Source: Paenibacillus sp. J45TS6 (lineage in GTDB: Bacteria; Bacillota; Bacilli; Paenibacillales; Paenibacillaceae). From it: a DNA stretch of 64,000 nucleotides. The position numbers and the translations under genes are program-made. Under the pieces are notes generated by a model that did not search any database, had not been told where the DNA came from, and worked only from the letters and a program-made list of their open reading frames with translations. Shown here piece by piece: positions 51,946-60,524 of the stretch (the stretch's first letter is position 1; every line of letters begins with the position of its first letter). The stretch is taken from the NCBI RefSeq assembly GCF_018403285.1, contig NZ_BOSJ01000011.1:1-64000 (forward strand). Reading direction: 5' to 3'.

Positions 51946-52935
51946 TCACTTCACTTCACTTCGAACTAACTGCCGATCTCGATATAGATCGGTGTAACCT
52001 GCTCTTGGACCATAGTTCTCGGTCAGCCAATGTACCGCTTCTTGATGGTCTCTGAGAATAACCTCTGTCAGTAGATCTGCTCCGCCTTTGCGCCGAGTTG
52101 GATTCAGCTGACCCACGGGAATAGGATGAACCGCCTGAACATTCAGTCCTCTTGCTATTCCTATCGCCTGTGCAAGCGGCGGAGAGCTAAGGATACTTGA
52201 TCCAATCATCTCATATGCCTTACGGCTGATCGCATGAGGAACTGCCGTCAGTGAAGCCCCCCCAAGGTCGGACCTTCCAAGCATAATATTTAACACATAC
52301 TTGGCTTCAACGACCGGATGAACCGGTGTGCGCTGTATCGGACCTTTATAGTCGTTAAGTGCAATATCAACACCAGACAGAACTGCCCGAACAAACGGCC
52401 GAAGCTGATGAGCCGGTATGACCATATCCCCATCTATAAACAAAAGCACACGTCCCTTTGCTGCTTCTGCCCCCACATGTCTCCCGACATCATGACCAAG
52501 CGGATCATGATAATATAACACTTGGGCTCCCGCTGTCTCCGCTCGTACTGCTGTCCCATCTGTAGAGCCGTTAGCCACTACAATTACTTCACTGGAGGGA
52601 TGTATTCGGCGGCCCTCGAGGACTGCTTCTGCAATCGTAGATTCTTCATTCATCGCAGGAATAATAACCGAAACTACCGGTTCATCAGAAGGAATACTCC
52701 GGGTCAGTGCCATGAATTGATCCTGCTCTAGTTGGGATACCGTCGCCCAGATGGGTCTAGCTCTCTTGCTTCTGCGTTTCTTGTTCTTACTGCCAGATCT
52801 TTTTATTTGATGGGTTCGATGAGGTGTCATGGAACCTTTCTTTGTTTTTTTTCTAATCATTCCCGGGCGTTTAGGTTCTGAATTTTTTCCTGACCCGTTT
52901 TTTCTCTTCTGCTGTCTTTCGCTCAAATCTCCCAT
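51946..52935 (-). CDS. GT2-type glycosyltransferase with basic N-terminus (paralogue 2)
   Basis: The 329-residue protein begins with about 65 Lys/Arg-rich residues (KRPGMIRKKTKKG, KNKKRRSKRAR). The GT2-type domain follows: VSVIIPAMNEE, VVANGSTDGT, LGHDVGRHVGA and FIDGDMVI. It shares the VGHDVGR, LND, DLGGASL and PPLAQ blocks with the downstream paralogue. GGGAGG lies about 10 nt before the ATG at 52935. It opens the second glycan cluster. Confidence 0.8.
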   Translation of the reverse strand: MGDLSERQQKRKNGSGKNSEPKRPGMIRKKTKKGSMTPHRTHQIKRSGSKNKKRRSKRARPIWATVSQLEQDQFMALTRSIPSDEPVVSVIIPAMNEESTIAEAVLEGRRIHPSSEVIVVANGSTDGTAVRAETAGAQVLYYHDPLGHDVGRHVGAEAAKGRVLLFIDGDMVIPAHQLRPFVRAVLSGVDIALNDYKGPIQRTPVHPVVEAKYVLNIMLGRSDLGGASLTAVPHAISRKAYEMIGSSILSSPPLAQAIGIARGLNVQAVHPIPVGQLNPTRRKGGADLLTEVILRDHQEAVHWLTENYGPRAGYTDLYRDRQLVRSEVK

Positions 52936-53287
52936 GCGCTGTATACCTCCCTTGCAGGCCTCCAGCATATAGATGGAGTTATCACGTACATCTTATGACC
53001 ATTGTCATTTTTGGAAACGGCAGTTGCCCTTCCTTTTCTGAATAACCTTCTCGGGTGAACAGATCAACATAGGGCTGTAATCTTAGCATTCTATGCTACC
53101 CTTTGGGCGGCTGACACTGTTATTCATATCTCCTCTCTTCCCCCGCCTCTCTGCGGGTTAACTCCCAGACTCCCGAATCAGGCTTGTATCATTTCTGCGA
53201 GTTCAGCTGTTGCCCTACCCGGGCTGTTCTCTTTTTTCATAGAATAAGAAGAATAACAACTAGGACAGGAAATAAAGAGGAAGGGGT
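52936..53287. other. Divergent control region of the second glycan cluster and YheC-like gene
   Basis: This 352-nt stretch has no ORF that I can support. On the plus strand CATAGAATA at 53238-53246 fits the SigK -10 (CATAnnnTA), with an ACC about 18 nt upstream as a weak -35, so a spore-specific promoter for the YheC-like gene is possible. On the minus strand CATAAGAT (near 52990) is SigE-like but has no good -35. Confidence 0.35.
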
Positions 53288-54370
53288 ATGGTGATGAACC
53301 GTGTAGGAATTTTACTGGATTCGAGTATACTTCGGGGCATCCCTGCAGGTAGAACTAGACAGGAATCTCTTGCTTGTTATGAGCTTGCTGCTGCTAGCTA
53401 TGGTCTGACTGTCTGTTATCTAAGATTAGAAGATGTGGACCTACTTGCGGGAAAATGCAAAGCTTACATTCGTAAAAATCAACGTTACCAAATGCATCAT
53501 ATCGAAATCCCTAAAGTAATTCACAACCGGGCCATGCATTTCTCTAAAATCAGTCATTACTTAATTGCTGGTCTCATTCAGCGCGGCATTACTATTTTTA
53601 ATGTGCGAAACCGTTATGGTAAAGATGAGATTTACCGATTGCTCATGAACAACACGGAACTATCCACTCATCTGCCGGAAACAGAACTTGCATCCATCGG
53701 GGCGATTCAGCGAATGCTCGAAAGACACCGTGATTTGATACTTAAACCGGTAAGCAGCAGTATAGGAAAAGGAATCATGCGTATCATTCACGAACATGGA
53801 AATGGGAAGATTTATATCTCATCGGCTCGAGATAAAAAGCAGGTTCATTATCCGATCAAAAAAGGAAAATTGCCTCCTGAACTATATGCTCGTATTCGGG
53901 AAAAGAATTACCTAGTTCAAGAGCGTATTCCCCTAGCCACCTATGTAGGGCGTCCTATTGATCTTCGTGTCTCTGTGCAGCGAGGAAGCACGGGCTGCTG
54001 GCATGTCACAGGGATGTATGCGAAGGTTGCTCCGCGGGATCATTTTGTGACCAATGTGGCTCAAGGCGGAATGGCATTGCCTTACGACGTAATTCATCCC
54101 TTCGTTCTTCCCTCGCACTCATTACCTGCTGTTGTCCAACAGATCCATCACCTGGCTGTAACAGCCGCTCGGCATCTTTCCCGTACGTTACCTGGTCTAG
54201 CTGATCTAGGATTTGATATGGCGCTTACTTCACAGGGAGAAATCTATTTCATCGAATGTAATGGCAGAGACCAGCGCTACGGTTTTCGTAAAGCAGGAAT
54301 GGATAAGGAATGGCTGGAAAGTTATAAAAGACCTATAGCGTATGCAAGACTTTTGTTGGATCAGGGCTAA
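53288..54370 (+). CDS. YheC/YheD-like ATP-grasp, spore-coat-associated protein
   Basis: The 360-residue protein resembles the YheC/YheD family, with an N-terminal domain and a C-terminal ATP-grasp fold: LILKPVSSSIGKG for ATP, YLVQERIP, DLRVSVQRG and IYFIECNGRDQRYG for metal. YheC and YheD of B. subtilis are associated with the endospore coat. It is likely a ligase acting on a coat component. The ATG has AGGAAGGGG directly upstream; ATG three codons on is possible. It is plus-strand, opposite to the glycan cluster. Confidence 0.82.
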   Translation: MVMNRVGILLDSSILRGIPAGRTRQESLACYELAAASYGLTVCYLRLEDVDLLAGKCKAYIRKNQRYQMHHIEIPKVIHNRAMHFSKISHYLIAGLIQRGITIFNVRNRYGKDEIYRLLMNNTELSTHLPETELASIGAIQRMLERHRDLILKPVSSSIGKGIMRIIHEHGNGKIYISSARDKKQVHYPIKKGKLPPELYARIREKNYLVQERIPLATYVGRPIDLRVSVQRGSTGCWHVTGMYAKVAPRDHFVTNVAQGGMALPYDVIHPFVLPSHSLPAVVQQIHHLAVTAARHLSRTLPGLADLGFDMALTSQGEIYFIECNGRDQRYGFRKAGMDKEWLESYKRPIAYARLLLDQG

Positions 54371-54514
54371 GGCATCCTCTGAATCTCTCTATGCAGATCA
54401 TTTGAATACGAAAAAAGCTGTATTGATTTCGCCTGCGTTCTGTGTCAATATAATGCAGAGTGGCCGGGCTGTAGAAACCCGGTCTATAAGGTACGTTTTA
54501 TAAGGGGGATATGC

Positions 54515-55336
54515 ATGTCGAAACCATTGCTTCGTCTGATGACAGAGCTTTCTTCACGTAAATGGATCTCCCGGATTACCGGCACTTTTTCGAAAAGCAG
54601 CGCAAGCCGACTGCTGATTCCATGGTTTATTAAAACATATGAGATCCCTGCACATGAAGCAGAACTTTCACCCAAAGAATATCCCTCACTGAATGCCTTT
54701 TTTACGAGGAGATTACAGACCGGTGCAAGAATGATTTACGAAGAACCAAATATGCTCCTGAGTCCTGTGGACGGTAAGATTACAGCGATGAGTCCTATTA
54801 CGGGAGGAACACTCCTAAATGTAAAAGGCCATGATTACACATTATCAGACCTTCTCAACCATTCGCCTCATCTTGAAAAGTATAAGAATGGCTGGGCTTT
54901 TGTCCTGTATCTCAGTCCCAAAGATTATCATCGAATCCACTCTCCCGTATCTGGAAAATTGGTAGAAAGTGAACATATACGCGGTAAAGTATATCCTGTG
55001 AATGATTTTGGTCTTCGTCATATGAGATCGGTGCTCAGCCGAAATGAAAGACGGATTACATATATCAAACACGAATTTGGTGAGATCGCGGTGGTCAAAG
55101 TCGGGGCCATGAATGTAAGCAGCATTCAATATACAGACAATACAGCAACCGCCTGGGAACGCGGAGATGAGCTTGCTTATTTTGAATTTGGTTCTACAGT
55201 GGTTCTCCTCTGTGAAGAAGGAACTTTTGAACCGAACCATGATCTTTCTCTAGGACAAAATGTGAAAATGGGGCAGCCTCTTGGCTTGTTAAAGCCTAAA
55301 AAATCACGTTCCGTTTCCACTCAACCACATACCTAA
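54515..55336 (+). CDS. psd: Phosphatidylserine decarboxylase proenzyme
   Basis: The 273-residue enzyme makes phosphatidylethanolamine from phosphatidylserine. It has the PSD SPVDGKI motif near residue 85, YHRIHSPVSG, and the self-cleavage motif FGST near residue 229 that forms the pyruvoyl group. The length is normal for the Bacillus-type proenzyme. GGGGG lies just before the ATG. It follows the YheC-like gene by 144 nt and ends in a good terminator. No phosphatidylserine synthase gene is adjacent. Confidence 0.94.
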   Translation: MSKPLLRLMTELSSRKWISRITGTFSKSSASRLLIPWFIKTYEIPAHEAELSPKEYPSLNAFFTRRLQTGARMIYEEPNMLLSPVDGKITAMSPITGGTLLNVKGHDYTLSDLLNHSPHLEKYKNGWAFVLYLSPKDYHRIHSPVSGKLVESEHIRGKVYPVNDFGLRHMRSVLSRNERRITYIKHEFGEIAVVKVGAMNVSSIQYTDNTATAWERGDELAYFEFGSTVVLLCEEGTFEPNHDLSLGQNVKMGQPLGLLKPKKSRSVSTQPHT

Positions 55337-55381
55337 AAAAGCAGCCGCTTTCAGGATATCCTGACAAGCTCGCTGCTTTTT
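55337..55381 (+). terminator. Terminator of psd
   Basis: aaaagcagc and gctgctttt enclose an inner caggatatcctg palindrome, and T follows. It lies directly after the psd stop codon. Confidence 0.75.
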
Positions 55382-55619
55382 ATCTATGGCCAATCATCTT
55401 ATGGACTGAGATTTAATTATCATTAATATTAAAACCATATGTCTTCTGCTGGTTTACGGCGCATACGCGTGCGGAATAAATTCCACCCTTTACCCGAGCA
55501 GCAACGATTACGAATTCTCCGTATGCCGTTCACGATTACACCCTCCTCACTGTACAAGCATCTTCAATCTACTATTTCAAGTAAATACCCTGCACAAAAG
55601 AGTTTGAAACGGTCTTGTC

Positions 55620-56405
55620 TCACCGAATTTCGGATGGACTCTTTCCAGTGTACTGTTTAAATTGCCTGCTAAAAAAGAAAATATCACGATATCCCAGCGC
55701 ATCGGCAACTTCAGTAACATTCATACCTGCATGAACCAACAGATGCTCGGCACGTTCAATTCTCATCTTTATAATATAAGACTGTACCGAATAACCGACC
55801 AGTTCTTTAAATTTAATTGAAAAATAACGCGGAGATAACCCTGCACGTGCAGCCAAATCCTCCACACGATGGTTAATTCCCGGATGCTGCCTTACGTAAT
55901 TTGCAATCTCCTGGATCGCTTGTGCAAGCTGATTACTTACTTTCCTTTCCTCAGGCTCCTCTTTGTCAACCCGAAGCAGATGAATCATCAGCTGTTTAAG
56001 GATCAGTTTGATTTCTTCCTCTCTGCCATACGAATTAGACAAGAACAAACGCACATACCTAGCCAGCATGTGTTCAAAGTCAACCGTTTCTCTCAGTTTG
56101 CGATAAGGATCAGGAACTTCCTCTACCAAACCTTCCACATCAAAATGAATATATGTCAGGACAAACGGTTTTTGTGGATTATGAGTCGCACTCGTATGGT
56201 CACCAGGTCGAAATAAAAAACAGCTTCCTTTTTGGGCAGAAAAAGGTTCATCATTCAGGATAACGGTACCTTCTCCGCTCCACACATAAAATAAATCATA
56301 GTTTTGCATCGGTTTTTCGCGCTTCTGCCATTTCCAGCCTGGCTCACAGACAATCTTGGCGACGGCGGGCAAAATCACAAAAGACGACGGTGACGCCTGT
56401 AACAT
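55620..56405 (-). CDS. AraC-family transcriptional regulator
   Basis: The 261-residue protein has an N-terminal cupin-like sensing domain (about 1-140, with VWSGEGTVIL and FRPGDHTS) and an AraC-type helix-turn-helix pair at the C-terminus (LAARAGLSPRYFSIKFKEL and VTEVADALGYRDIFFFSRQFK). It is divergent from the aminotransferase gene, which it may control. GGAGGAAGG lies before the ATG. The ligand, probably a sugar, is not known. Confidence 0.9.
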   Translation of the reverse strand: MLQASPSSFVILPAVAKIVCEPGWKWQKREKPMQNYDLFYVWSGEGTVILNDEPFSAQKGSCFLFRPGDHTSATHNPQKPFVLTYIHFDVEGLVEEVPDPYRKLRETVDFEHMLARYVRLFLSNSYGREEEIKLILKQLMIHLLRVDKEEPEERKVSNQLAQAIQEIANYVRQHPGINHRVEDLAARAGLSPRYFSIKFKELVGYSVQSYIIKMRIERAEHLLVHAGMNVTEVADALGYRDIFFFSRQFKQYTGKSPSEIR

Positions 56406-56632
56406 GTCGTCCTTCCTCCTTATAAAAGTGGTTCCTATGTACTTTTTCTATTATAGCGTGAAACGTCTTGAAAAAAAACAGACGGCTGCAGCGATCTGTG
56501 AAGGTTCTTAGTCGAGGAACGAATAAGGATGTAGAGAACCGAACTTATAGTGAATTTTGCCCCTTCCATACAGATCTAACATAAAAGTAACGCGTTCATG
56601 CAGCCGGAGCTCGCCCCTAAAGCCTTTTTTCC

Positions 56633-56661
56633 GTGACGGCACTAGGTGTTGATGCTATAAT
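56633..56661 (+). promoter_or_regulatory. SigA-type promoter for the aminotransferase gene
   Basis: GTGACG (56633-56638), 17 nt, TATAAT (56656-56661) gives a good vegetative promoter. The predicted leader is about 90 nt. The remaining 353-nt intergenic region (56406-56758) shows no other gene. Confidence 0.55.
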
Positions 56662-56758
56662 ATGAGGCAGTAAATGGTGACTATCCGGGCTGCGTCTTAT
56701 ATTAACACCTTAGAAGGTCAGAACGGATGCAATTCAAAGACTTGGAAGGATGAATAAA

Positions 56759-58057
56759 ATGAATCCACTAGCTTTACAGCTGAACGAAAGCATTCAAGCG
56801 AGCAGTAATCATGTGTACGACATGCTCTCGAAGCTTGGCAAAGAACTTTATTATCCGAAGGAAGGTATTTTGAGTCAATCAGCAGAAGCTTCTAGCCGTG
56901 CCAAGAAATATAATGCTACAATCGGAATCGCCACTGAACACGGTAAACCGATGCACCTTCAAGTCATTCAAGAAAAATTATCTGCCTATAAACCACAGGA
57001 TTTGTATCCTTATGCACCTCCTGCAGGCAAACCGGCTCTCCGGGAAGCATGGCGTAAGAAAATGCTCGAAGAGACCCCCTCTTTACAAGGAAAATCATTT
57101 GGTAATCCCGTCGCTACGAATGCACTCACCCATGGTCTCAGCATTGTTGCTGACCTATTCGTAGACGAGGGAGATGCTGTTATATATCCAGATAAAAACT
57201 GGGAGAACTACGAACTGACTTTTGGAGTTCGCAGACAGGCTAGACTCATTAACTATCCGCTGTTTAATGAGAACAATCAGTTTAACAGCGCAGGACTCAA
57301 AGAAGCTCTTCTCGCTCAAAAAGATCAAGGAAAAGCGATTGTTGTACTTAATTTCCCGAATAACCCAACAGGGTATACTCCAGGGGCTGAGGAAGGCAAA
57401 GAAATTGTGGCTGCCGTGAAGGAAGCCGCAGACGCAGGTATTAACGTGGTTGTCGTAACCGATGATGCTTATTTCGGTCTCTTCTTTGAAGACTCACTGC
57501 ATGAATCCCTGTTCGGAAGTCTGACTAACATTCACCCGCGTATTCTGCCTGTTAAAGTGGACGGCGCAACGAAGGAAGAATTCGTATGGGGGTTCCGTGT
57601 TGGCTTCATTACCTATGGTCATGAAAGTGCTGATGTATTATCTGCACTGGAGCAAAAAACGCTGGGTATTATTCGGGCAACGATTTCAAGCGGTCCACAC
57701 CCATCCCAGACTTTTGTACTCGATGCACTGAATTCGCCAGAATTCTCTGAACAAAAACAAGAGAAGTTTCTCATCATGAAAGCAAGAGCTAATAAAGTAA
57801 AAGCTCTGCTCGATAGTGGAAAATACAGCGGTGCTTGGGATTACTACCCGTTTAACTCCGGTTATTTTATGTGTCTCAAGCTTACAAAAGTATCTGCTGA
57901 AGAACTGCGAACTCATCTGCTGAATGAGTACGGAATCGGCACGATTGCCATTGGCGAACACGATCTTAGAATTGCATTTTCTTCCCTTGAAGAAGAGCAG
58001 CTAGAGGATCTGTTTGATCTCATTTATCAGGCTGTTCAAGATTTAATTCAGGAGTAG
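56759..58057 (+). CDS. Aminotransferase, class I/II (PLP-dependent)
   Basis: The 432-residue protein has the fold I class I/II aminotransferase pattern. YPYAPPAGKPALRE lies near the N-terminal third, NFPNNPTGYT near residue 200, and GATKEEFVWGFRVGF as the PLP-Lys region. The substrate is not clear; aromatic or branched amino acids are possible. GGAAGG abuts the ATG at 56750, so the ATG at 56759, 9 nt away, is the better start. A terminator follows the gene. Confidence 0.88.
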   Translation: MNPLALQLNESIQASSNHVYDMLSKLGKELYYPKEGILSQSAEASSRAKKYNATIGIATEHGKPMHLQVIQEKLSAYKPQDLYPYAPPAGKPALREAWRKKMLEETPSLQGKSFGNPVATNALTHGLSIVADLFVDEGDAVIYPDKNWENYELTFGVRRQARLINYPLFNENNQFNSAGLKEALLAQKDQGKAIVVLNFPNNPTGYTPGAEEGKEIVAAVKEAADAGINVVVVTDDAYFGLFFEDSLHESLFGSLTNIHPRILPVKVDGATKEEFVWGFRVGFITYGHESADVLSALEQKTLGIIRATISSGPHPSQTFVLDALNSPEFSEQKQEKFLIMKARANKVKALLDSGKYSGAWDYYPFNSGYFMCLKLTKVSAEELRTHLLNEYGIGTIAIGEHDLRIAFSSLEEEQLEDLFDLIYQAVQDLIQE

Positions 58058-58106
58058 AATTCCACACTTCCTGTTCCAGATTCCAGACTACGCTCTAAAC
58101 AATCAT

Positions 58107-58151
58107 AAAAGGGAACTCCGTTGCTCTTCAGCACGGAGTTCCCTTTTTTTT
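58107..58151 (+). terminator. Terminator of the aminotransferase gene
   Basis: aaagggaactccgt and acggagttccctttt form a 13-14 bp stem, followed by a T-run. Confidence 0.9.
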
Positions 58152-58173
58152 CACACATTAAGGCGTAAGCCCA

Positions 58174-58202
58174 AACCCTCAAGGTACACCTGTCATACAA
58201 TA
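58174..58202 (+). promoter_or_regulatory. SigK-type promoter for the YjcZ-like gene
   Basis: AACC at 58174-58177, 16 nt, then CATACAATA at 58194-58202 matches the SigK consensus (mACm, N16-17, CATAnnnTA) completely; CATACAAT also fits the SigE -10. The predicted start lies about 50 nt before the ATG. Expression in the mother cell late in sporulation is expected. Confidence 0.65.
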
Positions 58203-58258
58203 CGTTGTACGCTTCGTTAAGAGGCGCACGACAAACCGATTTGAAAGGGGAATGTACA

Positions 58259-58405
58259 ATGTCTGGATCTGAAGAAAGAAGCGGATATGGATACGGTGGA
58301 GGTTACGGCGGAGGTCACGGTGATGGCAAAAGCATTGGTGCAATCCTCGTACTCTTTATCTTGCTCGTGATTATCGCTAAATCGTTCATGAGCTACAGCT
58401 ACTAA
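58259..58405 (+). CDS. YjcZ-family small sporulation protein
   Basis: The 48-residue protein has a Gly/Tyr-rich start (SGYGYGGGYGGG), then a hydrophobic helix (AILVLFILLVIIA) near the C-terminus. It matches the YjcZ/SscA-type small proteins made during sporulation. The ATG at 58259 follows AAAGGGG at about 8 nt; an upstream in-frame start lacks a site. It has its own SigK-type promoter and terminator, so it is a single-gene unit. Confidence 0.85.
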   Translation: MSGSEERSGYGYGGGYGGGHGDGKSIGAILVLFILLVIIAKSFMSYSY

Positions 58406-58439
58406 TCACAGACCTGTTCTTGTAACCATTACAAGACAA

Positions 58440-58466
58440 AAGGCCGGGATATCCCGGCCTTGTTTA
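58440..58466 (+). terminator. Terminator of the YjcZ-like gene
   Basis: aaggccgggatatcccggcctt, a 22-nt perfect palindrome at 58440-58461, is followed by tgttt. It may also serve the ecsB gene from the other strand. Confidence 0.75.
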
Positions 58467-58528
58467 CTTCCAAGCGGATAAATGGCAGGGACCTATATCA
58501 TCATGTTGATCCTCCCTGCACCTTCCGT

Positions 58529-59746
58529 TTATTCCGCATCTTCCTCGTTTGACCACTTCTTACGTTCCGAAGTTCGGAACCAGCGGGCGATGAGTATACC
58601 TATTACTAACGTAATTAAGGTCTCTACCCATCTGCCCCACCCCCCAATGAATAGAGGGATGAATAATAAGATTGCTCCCGCCATCTGTAATACATAGACA
58701 AAACCAAGTACCTGCTCTCTTCGGCTTTGTGGTGTCACAGGATAAATATGAATCCAAAACGAATCATGGTGATTTCGCCGAAGTCCAGACAGCTGAATTC
58801 CTAGCAAGAATAAGAAGAACAAATACACTCCGCTTCCCCATAAACTGCCTGCTGTCCAATATACGAATAATCCGCCAATTACCATAAGCCTTACGGTAAT
58901 TCCAAGCAAATCACTGCGCAGGAACGTTTTGAAGATAAGATACTGAAATGCGGCCTGCTGTCCCCACCGAAGCCGATCAGCAAGCGGTGCCAGCCACTTC
59001 CGGGCATGAACCCGCTGACGAGAAGCAGGAACTTCCACAAACCAACCTAACGTCTTCATTGCTCGTGAACTTTGGTTTTGTTCTGTCTCGATCAGATATT
59101 CCCAGTGTACAGGCAGCTTCACTGGAAATCGAAGAGAAACCAGATATAATCCGGCAAGCAAGGCAATAAAGATCAGACTTAGCGCAAGCGAATGCCATAG
59201 AAATGCATATAAACTTACTACAATAAAGCCATATCTTAATACTCGATATCCTAATCGAGCGGACCGTGATATCATCTGCTGCTCGATCCAGCCTCCGTAG
59301 CTGGCGAAGTATTTAAGCAATAGAAGCACAATTAAGAATAGATAAAAGGGCTTCGGCTCTCCTTCACTGCGAATATAAAGCGGCCATAGAAGAATGATTA
59401 ATAGAACCAGACCTACCGACTTATAGACGATCCCTCTTACAAAACTGTTCTGTAAATACAGATTCATTCGATATTCCTGAGGTCTTAGGAAGACGATATC
59501 TGCCTGCTGTAGATAGGTTCTAAAGCTGCTGAAAATTACGGGAGGAGCAAGTACAACAAGCATTACCAGACCAATCGGAAATCCTTCAGGAATATCCTGA
59601 ACAAGAGCGGTATACCATGCGGAAAAAGCAATCAGGGCGAACCCCATCATCACCGCTACCCCGCTCTGCATTACATATCCTAGATAAGGAGTAATCTGAT
59701 TCCAGAATGCAGAACGCCTTGTTTTCCATAGCTGCTTCAGATCCAT
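58529..59746 (-). CDS. ecsB: ABC transporter permease, EcsB family
   Basis: The 405-residue protein has ten or so hydrophobic segments and the EcsB pattern, starting with LWKTRRSAFWNQITPYLGYV. EcsAB is linked to regulation of intramembrane protease activity and protein secretion in Bacillus. The ATG at 59746 follows AGGGA by 6 nt; a TTG two codons earlier is possible. It starts within the stop codon area of ecsA, so the two genes are translationally coupled. Confidence 0.9.
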   Translation of the reverse strand: MDLKQLWKTRRSAFWNQITPYLGYVMQSGVAVMMGFALIAFSAWYTALVQDIPEGFPIGLVMLVVLAPPVIFSSFRTYLQQADIVFLRPQEYRMNLYLQNSFVRGIVYKSVGLVLLIILLWPLYIRSEGEPKPFYLFLIVLLLLKYFASYGGWIEQQMISRSARLGYRVLRYGFIVVSLYAFLWHSLALSLIFIALLAGLYLVSLRFPVKLPVHWEYLIETEQNQSSRAMKTLGWFVEVPASRQRVHARKWLAPLADRLRWGQQAAFQYLIFKTFLRSDLLGITVRLMVIGGLFVYWTAGSLWGSGVYLFFLFLLGIQLSGLRRNHHDSFWIHIYPVTPQSRREQVLGFVYVLQMAGAILLFIPLFIGGWGRWVETLITLVIGILIARWFRTSERKKWSNEEDAE

Positions 59747-59748
59747 CT

Positions 59749-60495
59749 TCAATCCCTGCCTTGTACAAGTTGATAGAATAGATCTTCAAGCGGAGCTTGC
59801 TTCATCCCGAACTGTTCACGCAGTTCTGTGAGTGTTCCTTGGGCAATAATTTTGCCGCTGTGAAGAATGATGAACCTGTCACAGTAATTTTCAATAGTCG
59901 ATAGAATGTGTGAACTAAGCAAAATGGAAGCGCCCGATGCGCGAATTTCCATCATAAAATCCAGTAAAGACCGGATACCAAGCGGGTCAAGACCAAGGAA
60001 AGGCTCATCGATAATGTAAAGCGGCGGTCTAGCGACAAAAGCGCTCATAATCATCACTTTTTGCCGCATCCCTTTGGACAAATGAGAAGACAAGGTATCT
60101 TTCTTATCTCTCATTCGGAACATGTCCAGCAAATGATCAGCCCGTTCCTTAAACTCTGCTTTGGTCACATTATAAGCACGTGCTGTAAATTCCAGATGCT
60201 CCATAACGGTCATTTCCATAAACAGTTCCGGTGATTCAGGAACAAAGGCCATCCCGCTCTGATAAGATTCTGGATCTTCTTCCCTTCGTTTCCCTTGAAT
60301 CAGAACCTCCCCTTGCTGCGGAACCATCAGGCCGAGTATATGCTTCATGGTCGTACTTTTTCCCGCCCCGTTCAGTCCAATCAGGCCTACCATCTCACCA
60401 GGAGCCACCTGAAAATCAATATGATGCAGCACGGGTTTTTTGGCACTATACCCTCCGCTAAGATCATTAATTTGCAGAATCGGTGATTGTTCCAT
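59749..60495 (-). CDS. ecsA: ABC transporter ATP-binding protein, EcsA type
   Basis: The 248-residue protein has the Walker A motif GLNGAGKSTT near residue 42, the signature LSKGMRQK near 139, and the Walker B LYIIDEPFLGLD near 160. It energises EcsB. GGGGGA lies before the ATG. It lies 29 nt downstream of the helicase gene and may be co-transcribed with it. Confidence 0.92.
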   Translation of the reverse strand: MEQSPILQINDLSGGYSAKKPVLHHIDFQVAPGEMVGLIGLNGAGKSTTMKHILGLMVPQQGEVLIQGKRREEDPESYQSGMAFVPESPELFMEMTVMEHLEFTARAYNVTKAEFKERADHLLDMFRMRDKKDTLSSHLSKGMRQKVMIMSAFVARPPLYIIDEPFLGLDPLGIRSLLDFMMEIRASGASILLSSHILSTIENYCDRFIILHSGKIIAQGTLTELREQFGMKQAPLEDLFYQLVQGRD

Positions 60496-60524
60496 GATAT
60501 CCCCCGCTTTCTTCTATATTAGGC

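Noticed and set aside
55439-55660. 73-codon plus-strand ORF between psd and the AraC gene
   Set aside because: No ribosome site, no recognisable composition, and its end overlaps the AraC gene on the other strand.
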